Shown piece after piece: positions 13,701 to 23,300 of a stretch of 64,000 nt of DNA (its first letter is position 1; each line of letters starts with the position of its first letter). The translations under genes and the position numbers were made by a program. The notes beneath the pieces were generated by a model, which was given only the letters and a program-made list of their open reading frames with translations, searched no databases and was not told where the DNA came from. The DNA comes from Euglena gracilis. Taxonomy: Eukaryota > Euglenida > Euglenophyceae > Euglenales. The stretch is taken from assembly GCA_039621445.1 (NCBI GenBank), contig CP154957.1, forward strand, positions 8,475,071 to 8,539,070, written 5' to 3'.

Positions 13701-15758
13701 CCTGCTAAATTTTGGCCTGATTTAGGCCCAGTTTTCGGCCCAATGCCAGCCTGAAATTTAACTATTTCCCCATTTTTACCAAGAAGCCCATTTCTCCTAC
13801 TCGGCATCCAGAAAACCACCCAAAACCGTTGACTTGGGTGATTCTCTGGACTGCCCACCCGGGTATTGTGCATGATGCTTTGGAGTGGTAGTTTGGGGAG
13901 CGGACCCTGCCTCATATAAGTGGGCCCCCATGGGGGCACCAGTAGGCTGTTGTAGGCTGTCATATGTAATTCATAACATATGGATATGTCTGTCGCCTTT
14001 GATGGCACTTCATCATGTCTCTTTTGTTTGGAGTTGTCAGAAAGGTGCGAAAATTTTGGGGGAAATTCAGATGATGTCCCGGCATGTTGACCTCCGCTGT
14101 GTGCTACGTGACCCCTGGGGCATCGCTGAAGCCAGCAGGACCTCAGCCGGAACCGGGGAAGTTTTTTCCCCGCCCTGGAGAATTTGGGAATAATAATTAT
14201 GTTTTGGCACGTATGTGTTCCGCCCTCCCAAGTATCAAAAATAAAAGCATCGTAAAAGTATCCTAAATATCAAAAAGTATATTTCTTCATTTCAAAATTT
14301 AGACCCACACGTAGGCAGGGGGGGGGTCAGACGTGGCTTTAAGATTGTGAGGCTCTTTGTGAGGTGAGGTTCTTCACTCATGAGCTCATGAGTGCATCCT
14401 CGCTGCTCAAAATTTTGGCTTATCCGCAGTTGAAGCTTTTTGCTTATTCCCAGGATCCACACAGAGGGCCACCAGTAGTTCAAAACCCTCGACAAAACAC
14501 CAAAAAAATGTATAGTTCAGAAATTTGAGCGATTGATCGAACATGAAAAAATTTGCGAGATTGGCTGCCAAAGTTCCAGAGATGTGTCGTTCCAAAGGAG
14601 ATGAAAAAGATAAACAAAAAAAAGACAGAATTGTTCAGTGACGCAGAGGCACAGAACAGGCATAGACAATTGAGGGAAAGGGCACCATTTGGTTAAAAAA
14701 AATAAATAAACAATTGACTTTGACTTTTGGCTTTTGACAAATTGACTTTTCTCTTCTTGCATCCCTCGGTTGAATGGAATGGTGGGTTGATTGACGTGCA
14801 GAGCTGTTCGAGCCAGGCCACGTTTTGACAGAGAGCCGAATGGGGGAGACTGGTCCGCCCCCCCCCACACCCTGTTAAAGGGTAACACCCCCATACGAAC
14901 AACTATGGCTGACTTTTTTTGCCCACCCCAAACACAACCCAGAATGCGGTTTTGGACACCATTAAGGGCATGGCGCTCTCCAAGACAGCTGAATTTTCAG
15001 GTACAAACAACCAGAAAAAACAATTTACCTTCCACCGGGGAAGGGTTCCTGGCATCTCGAAACCTGGACGAGGAGATTCGAGGAGCGGTACCTCGTCAAT
15101 GAGCTGCTGCAGCTGCTCTGCTGGAGGCCGCTCCGGCACCTGCACCCGCTGCTGCTGGTTCTGCTGCATGATGGCGTTGTGGATGGCCGCCTGCGTCGGC
15201 GCCGCGCCGCCGCCTTTTGGGACGGGGGGCGTGACCATCGGCTGGCGGGTCACGTGATCCGCTGGACTCAGACCTACCCAACCCGGTGTCTGGGAAGCTT
15301 CTCGAGCCCGAGAAGGAGGGTGGGGGGACACAGAAGTCAAGGAAAAGTCCGCCTGCCCCCCCCCTATGTCCAACGACCGGTAACCTGTTCCTCCAACTGA
15401 GAGGGGGGGGGGGTTCTTGGACAAGGGTTCAAAAAAAAGTCGGCAGGTACCCGGGACCCCAGCCCATCGAATTTTTCCTTCTGGCATTTTGCGCCGACGT
15501 GCCAATCGCCAATTTTGGGCAGTTTTGACGAATTTTTTCCCCAAACATTGACAAAAAAAACGGCATTTTGTTTCCAATGACCCTGCATGCCCAACAACCC
15601 CCCCCCGTTGGAGGGCACCTTTTTGGAGATTTGGCCATGTTTTTGGCCGAGAACTTTAGTCCAAAATCGGCCAAAAATTGAGAGGGGGGCTGAATTAGGC
15701 TTTGGGCACATTTCGAGGCGTTTCAGGGGGGTATTCAGCCACATATTCCCTCATTCCG

Positions 15759-15820
<62 letters not shown>

Positions 15821-17283
15821 GTATATATGTATATATATATGTGTATATATATATATATAGTATCTATATTATGCTCATGTGTGTGTGTACATGTTGTTTG
15901 TTTGTGTGTGTGTTTGTGTGATGGATAGGGGGGGCAACAGGCACCGGCGCGGGCGCCGCATCAGTCTCCCACTCGGCGTGCCCCTCCTGCTGCACCCCGT
16001 GCCCGGCCGGGGGGCCCCGCCCAGCGGGGGGCGGGCCGCGGTGGGTTGCCCGCTGCTGGGGCCGGAGCTCGCCGATGTGGGCACTGAGGGACCCCTGGGC
16101 CGCCGGCGCCTGCGGGAAAGGGCGGAGTTGGTGCGACGTCCCCGTCCCTGAGTCGAGGGCGAAAAAAATTGCTTCATAGCTGGCGAGGAAAATGGTTCTA
16201 TGTAACGGGGCAGCAAAAAATGCTATGCACACATTTCGGCAATCAACACACACGACACATGAGTATCCTTTGAACGACGAATCCCATATATTCCTCGGTG
16301 TTCATCCATCACACAAGACACGCACACTCACAACAAATAAACATGTTCACACATTCACATGAACACACAAGTCAAAGAATATGCCGGAATGAGGGAATAT
16401 GTGGCTGAAAACTCTATCCACAGAGCATAATTCAGTCCCCCCCTCTCTCCCTGATTGAGGTAGGTGTGGGTAAAATCCAAAACACAAATACACACACATA
16501 AACACACATGTACACACAAACACACAAACACAAACAACGTACAACAAAAAACACACAAACACACAAATACAGATATACACCAAAACAAACACACATACAT
16601 TCACAACATGAACGCGCACGCACGCACGCACACACACACGAACACACACATACACACAAACACACACACAATACACAAACACACAGACAACTCAACCCCT
16701 CCAACCCCCCGAACACCCATGGCAAAATGGGAAAAAAAAGAGGGGAAATCAATAAAAGTTGCAAAATCACAAAAAAGAATGAAATTGGGAAGCAACTATG
16801 TCAAAAAGAGGGGTTTTTCTCGAAAAAAGCCCTAAAAACCCCCCAAATAATAAACCCCCAGTTTATCATTTGGACCCTCGAAGTCGGAGTTCAGGTGGGA
16901 TTAGTTAAATTATTAATATTATTAATATTCGAAATATTCAAGTTCAAAAATGACCCAAAACCTCACCAGGATCTAAAGGCCACGTTTTTTTGGTATTTGG
17001 GTTACTCACACACACATGCACACGCATACACACACAGGTACACACAAGCACACATGCACACACATGCACACATGCACACACACCCATACATACAGGCACG
17101 TGCACATGCACACAACATGCATGCACACATACGCACACACCTACACACAACACGCACAAACACACAGACATGCACATACACACCAACACACACATGCATA
17201 CACAACACACACAACACACACAGCCCAAGCACAGACACACATATGCACGCACAAACACACACAGACATACACCAACACAAACG

Positions 17284-17321
<38 letters not shown>

Positions 17322-20300
17322 GCTGAGCGCGGGCTCTGCTGCTGCGGCGTCCGGCCAACAATGGGGTCGTCACCCAGCAGGACGTCGTCATCCACCTTCA
17401 GTCCATCAAAGACCGCCCCCTTTCCGGCAGCCTGGTGGTACAACGCGGTGAGCTGCGGCAGCGGCGGGATCGACACCGTGTGACGCCGGGGTGCCGGCGG
17501 TGGTGCCACCAATGGCTTGGCTGAGTGGGTTCCAAGCACCCACTCCCAAAAATCCTCCCAAAAAACCGGGCCACCTAAAGGCATTTTCAAAGAAGAATCA
17601 GGGATTTTCCAACAATTTTGGCCTGGTATCCGGCCCGTTGCCCGTCCACGAAACCGAAAAGTCTCCGGCCCATGTCAGTTTCAGTCGGCAGGAGGTGGGT
17701 TCCGACCCCCCCCCCTCAAGGCTTCCCATATGTATCCCTGGGCCCGGGTGTGCGTTTAGGCGCGAACACTTTTTATGTGGAAAACACCAAAAAAGTCAAA
17801 AAGTGGGCAACACGCTCAAAAGTGACAGAAAAGGGGATTTTTTGGTTTTCCGGCAATGTGCGCCGGAAGAAAATGTTTCGCTGTTATTGGAACCTGGCGG
17901 GGAAGGGGGTCCCAACATCCAGGGGGGGGGTTAAAACCCCCACCACCTTATCCCCTGGGGGCCCAGCTCAACACCAGGCATCCCATCTATCCCAACCCGA
18001 GCCCGGCCCAGAACCACCCACCCACCCCCGAGGGGAATTCTTCCGAGGCAAAAGAAGCCTGGGGACCTTTCCCCTCCGATGCCCGGGCCAAGATGACGCC
18101 AAGAGCAAGCAACCACAATGAAGGTGAGTTCAGGCTTCGTACTTCCCACTGCTGGGTCAATCCGGCCTCTCTTGGGGATAGCGATTGCGCTGGCGGAACG
18201 CATGGTTCCATGTGTTGATGATCTCCAGCGCCTTCTCAGTGGACTCCTGCTCTCCACTCTGGGACCAGGAACAATGATTGCAAACAATCCCAAATTTAAG
18301 ACCTAGATAGGAAGGGGGAGGAAGACACAAAAAAAAATGTAAACGCCAAATTCTTGGAAACGGAAAAGATTCCGACTCAAAGGACTCTTCATCCGAGGTT
18401 AAAATTGATGATCGTTCAGTCGGCAGTTTTTGGACACAATTGCGGGGCTTTGAAGCCAGAACTTCTTTCTGCGAACGCTTTAGTTTGGAGCTGAGAATGT
18501 CAATGTCTTCACTCCGGATGAACTGCAATGCAGCGCGCAAAGTCAGAGCTGCATTTGCAGTAATTTAACAAATATGCAAAAGGGGAGAGAAACAAACGGA
18601 GGCCATCTCTGACACAAGCCGGTGGAAACATTTTGGGAAGAATGCCATTGAACAGCGTCTGGGTCAGGGGTTTTTTTAAGACCAGGGGGGAGGGGTCTCA
18701 GGGGACCCACAAAAAAATGGCCGAAAAATCGCGAAAAGTGCTAAAAATAGAATATTTTTCGGCGCCACAGGCGCCGAAAAATATATCCCACCCCCCTCCG
18801 GGGGGACCCCCCTGGGGGGGGGAGCTCGGCCGTACCCACCCACCCACCCTACCCCCCCCCCGGGGGTCCAAACTTAAAAAAATCCCTGGTCTGGGTATTA
18901 CAGGACCTTCCGCGTCTTGCGGCTGGCGATGGTGACGATGTCGTTCAGCAGCTCCTTGTGTTGGCACAGCTCGTTCCGGAAGGCGGAATCGGGGCTGCGC
19001 GGGAGGGCCCGGTGGGGGGTCGATACCCAGATGGTGAACATGCTGTTGGACACCCCGGAGGTGTGAGGCGGCCGCTGAACCCCCCCCCACCACACCACCT
19101 TGAGAGCAGGGGTTTTTTTAAGACCGGGGGGGAGGGGGGGTCCCCCCCACCCCCCCATCCCCTGGGGGGGGGCCCCCCCGGGGGGGAGGGGGGTCCGGGG
19201 GACCCACAAAAAAAAATGGCCGAAAAATCGCGAAAAGTGCTAAAAAATATAATTTTTTCGGCGCCTGCGGCGCCGAAAAGTATATCCCACCCCCCTCCGG
19301 GGGGAACCCCCCCCCCGAGGGGGGGAGGGGGTCCGGCGGACCCACCCACCCTAGCCCGTCAGCCCCCCCCCAGGGGGTCCAAACTTAAAAAAATCCCTGC
19401 TTGAGAGGTACGAGGTGGCGGTTGGGCCCGCGCCCACCAGACAGGGGGGTCCACCCAACACCCACGGTTCCGGGTCCGGTTTCCCGGGCGGCCCGGGGCG
19501 TGGCCGCAGTTCTTCACCCCCATCTCCAGCAGCGTCCCGGCCACGCCGGTGCTTGCTGAGGGGGCTGTGGCAGCCCTCTGATGAGGAGTTGGGGTGGGGT
19601 TTCAGTGGTGGGACGACGCGACAGATGCACCCGGAGCAAACGCCAAAGGTTACACGCTCAATGTGCATTTAAATGCAAATGACATTTCGCTAAACAACAT
19701 TGCGGAGTCATTTGCCAAAGCCAAGTGCATTGTTGACGACCCTGGGGGGAGGGTGGCCCCAGGCAAATTCCTTGAAATCGCCATTTTTCAGACCCCTGGT
19801 GCTTTCGCCGCTGGGGTGTGCTAAAAAACATTGCCGCAAATGACATTTGGGACAAAATACTATTTGGGGCTCTTTCAACCACGTTTCAAACTGAAAACTC
19901 TGAGACAAAAAACCGGGAATATTGGGAAACGTGGATTTTGGTGGTGCTTGACATAGATACAACTGAACACCTGACTGACGCTGTGTGTGTGCTATATTTT
20001 TTATGATATACATATTTACATATCTACATGTAAAAACCCCCCAAATAGTGTTGCACTGCGGCACTATTGGACGCCGCCTCCGGCGGCGGGGGGTGCAGCA
20101 CTATTTGGACCCTGCCACACTATTGGACAAGGTGCATCTTAGTTCCAGCCTATCACCGCAGGCACCCTTTTTGCCTCCTCAATGTCCTACTTTGAGGCTA
20201 GCGAGGTGCACTCCGGTCGTTTGGTTCGTCTTCGGACAACTGCCGTGAGTTGTTCGGGTGAGAATGCGCCCCCTTTTTCCCTCTCTGCGGGATACAAAAG

Positions 20301-23300
20301 GTGCCTGCAGCAGGCTTTACCAGCAGGACGGTCCCTAACTTAAAAAAAAAAATCCTGTCCCAATTCACTTCAACCGAAAAATAAGGATTTTTTACATGCA
20401 GGCGTCACTGCGTGCGTGCGTGCTTTTTTGCGTGCGTGCGTGCGTGTGTGTGTGTCACAAGTTGTCCAAGCAACCCCCCCAACATATATTGCAAAAATTG
20501 CCCCGGTCCCGGGCAGGGCAGAACGGGAAGGCCTGGTGGGGGGGGGGGGTCAACCCCCCCACCACAGCATTTTCACCAACCTTGGGAAAACGGGGATGTT
20601 GGCCAGGGAAATTTTCTGAAATTTTTTTGAAAAATGAACTCAAAACTCATGATTTTTTTGATGGGAACCCACATTCTTTTCACAAAAAAAAATCTCAAAA
20701 AATTTCTGGGTTAAAAATTGGTAATTTTTGGAGGGGGTGAAAAAAACGAACGTCAAAGAAATTGGACCAATCATTTTTTTTTGGCACAGTCAAATTTTAC
20801 TGCCATTTTTTCTGTTGGAATTGTTTTTGATTTTCAATAGCACTTTTTTGTTTCAAAAACCTCTCAAAATCAAAATTTTGAGAAAATGTTGAATTTTTGG
20901 AAGGTGGGAAAAAATGGGGTTTTGGGGGGTTTTTGGTGGGACCTCCTCTGGGGTCCCAAAATGTGTCCAAAAATACACCTGGCGCCAAAGACGCTGGGGA
21001 AATTTTTTCTGGTCCAAAAATTGGTGCCACCAGAGCAACGGGAAGAGGTGGTGGGGGGGGCCCTCCCACCACCAAAGCTGGCAATCAAAAAAAGGACTTT
21101 TTGGTTTTTTTGTGTGCTTTTTTTAAATAAAAAAAAAACACCAAAGGGGGTTTGGGAAAAAAAATTTCAGGGAATATTTTTTGGGAAATGTTCCAAGAGG
21201 AAGAAAGGTGTTTTCTTTCTCACTCCCACTAACAGACATTTTCTGATGCCTGGTTGCCATGAAGATATGGTTTGGAGGTGTTTTTGCGAAATCCAAGCAA
21301 GATGGGAAGTCATAGTATGTTTTCCTAAAAAAAACCCTTTTACAAAAAAAAACCGTCTTTTATGGCGTTTTTTTAAAAAAACACGTTTTTTTTTGTTTTT
21401 ATTAAGAAACACGTTTTTTGCCAGCACTGCCACCACCCCGGCTGTTTGGCCTATTCCCGTTCTGCCCTGGTCCCGGGGGACCCACTTCGGGCCTGAGGAG
21501 GGGAGGAGTCCACGTAGGCAGGGTGTACCCTTGGCCGGGCAACTTCCGGTGAAATTCACCGGGAACTTCACCGTTTTGAGGGTGAAAGTTTGCTCTTTTT
21601 TCCTCTCAAAATGATCATTTGAGGTTGATGGGTCATGGACAAATATAAAAATATATATCGGACGTTGCACTTGGCAGGTGTTGAAAAACACCGGTGGTGT
21701 AGGGGCCTTTCTGTGTATTGGGGGGGGGGGGCGGTCCTTAAGGGGGCGGTCCTTAACTATAAAAAAAAACCGTCCCTTACGAACCGCCCTGTTTACCAGC
21801 TTCTACACATTTCACATTGCTAAGTTTTGGGGGGGGGGGTGCAGCACTATTGGACGTTTGCTTCATCCGGCGGGGTGCAGCACTATTTGGACCTGCAGCT
21901 CTGTTGGCCCTGCAGCACTATTCGGAGGGGGGTTTTATGGATACACAGATATGTTTCAGGTTAGTTAAACGACCCAGAGGAACATTTGACAATTATCAAC
22001 TTTGGAAATTGCATTCATTTTGTAATTTTGGGCAAAATTTCAACATAATATTCCTTCCCTAGGGTGGAGTTCAGCCAAGAAAAAAACCAGAATATTGGAG
22101 GTTTGACTAACCTAAAACCTGACCCCAGTGGTCAAAAATGCCCCCTCCCTGCCTCACAATAGCCATAACACCAAAACAATGATGATGGTGAGGACAGGAT
22201 TGAGTCTGGGGGCAAAATCGGGCCCGTCCCCAAAAGTTACCCCGCTGCATCACTGGACCAGGTGCAACGTTGACTTTCAAAAACGTTTACTCATTTTCAC
22301 CCATACAACAGTTTTCACCCATTTTTGGGGTGGATTGACCATTTTTTGCCATTTTTGACCAGTTTTGGCCTTTTTTGACAAACTTTTTCTGCAACTTTCT
22401 TACAATCTAACATCAATTTGAGTCTTTCTTTTGGTAATTTGGAACCTTTTTTTGAGCTATTGGCCTTTTTTGTGCCATTTTTGGACATCTTCAGCCATTT
22501 CATAATCATCATCTTATCAAATTATATAAAAAAACCCTTCTCTGAAAATATTCAAATGCAAAAAAAAACTGAAATAAATCACACAGCTTTTCCAACATTT
22601 ATTGAACAACAAACGCTATTTACAAAAAAAGATCGCATCTGACTGGGGGGTCGTTAGACAAGCCCAGTCGTTGGGCAAGGGGGGCGGGAGGTAATCATAC
22701 GGTGTAACTTTATGCTGTTGGCCATTTGGTGTCAGTGACACCCCCCCCCGAAATAGGTTTTTAACAAGACAGTATTTTCCCTGAGTTTTCCTAAAATGCA
22801 CAACTTTCCCTGTGAGAAGGTGTAACACCAAGCATTTTTTACGCTTTGCCCTGAACGTTGTGGGATCTCAGTTTAAAAATCTCAATTGAAAGATGTGTGT
22901 GCTTTTGTGTTTGTTGGGCTGAAATGATAGGTAATGGAGATACAGAGAAACTCTCTCTGTGTGTGTGGTTTTTTTTTGCATTGTCAGTCAGTGAAAATTC
23001 TTGGCAATTTTATGGTCAAAATTTCAAAAAATATCATGCCCATCCGCTTTCCTCTGGAGTCCTATCGCCCCTGGACAGTAAGAAATGAGGCGTGGTGCAA
23101 GCAACTGCGTGAGGAGCGCCAGGTACTGCACCTTGGGGTTGGCATGGCACGTGCGCCGCCGGATTGCCCGGATGACCTCCTGAGGGCGGAACGCAGGAGA
23201 CAGACACTGGACCTTCGCTGCTGAGATATTCATTTCATTCATAGACTCACTTAGTGACCCCTTTGGGGGGGGGGGGCACTTATTCCCGGGCCCAAACCCA

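Noticed and set aside
16508-17590. His/Thr-rich frames of 150-270 codons
   Set aside because: CA-repeat translation; the only supported coding is the 132-bp VHS-GAT exon 6 on the minus strand.
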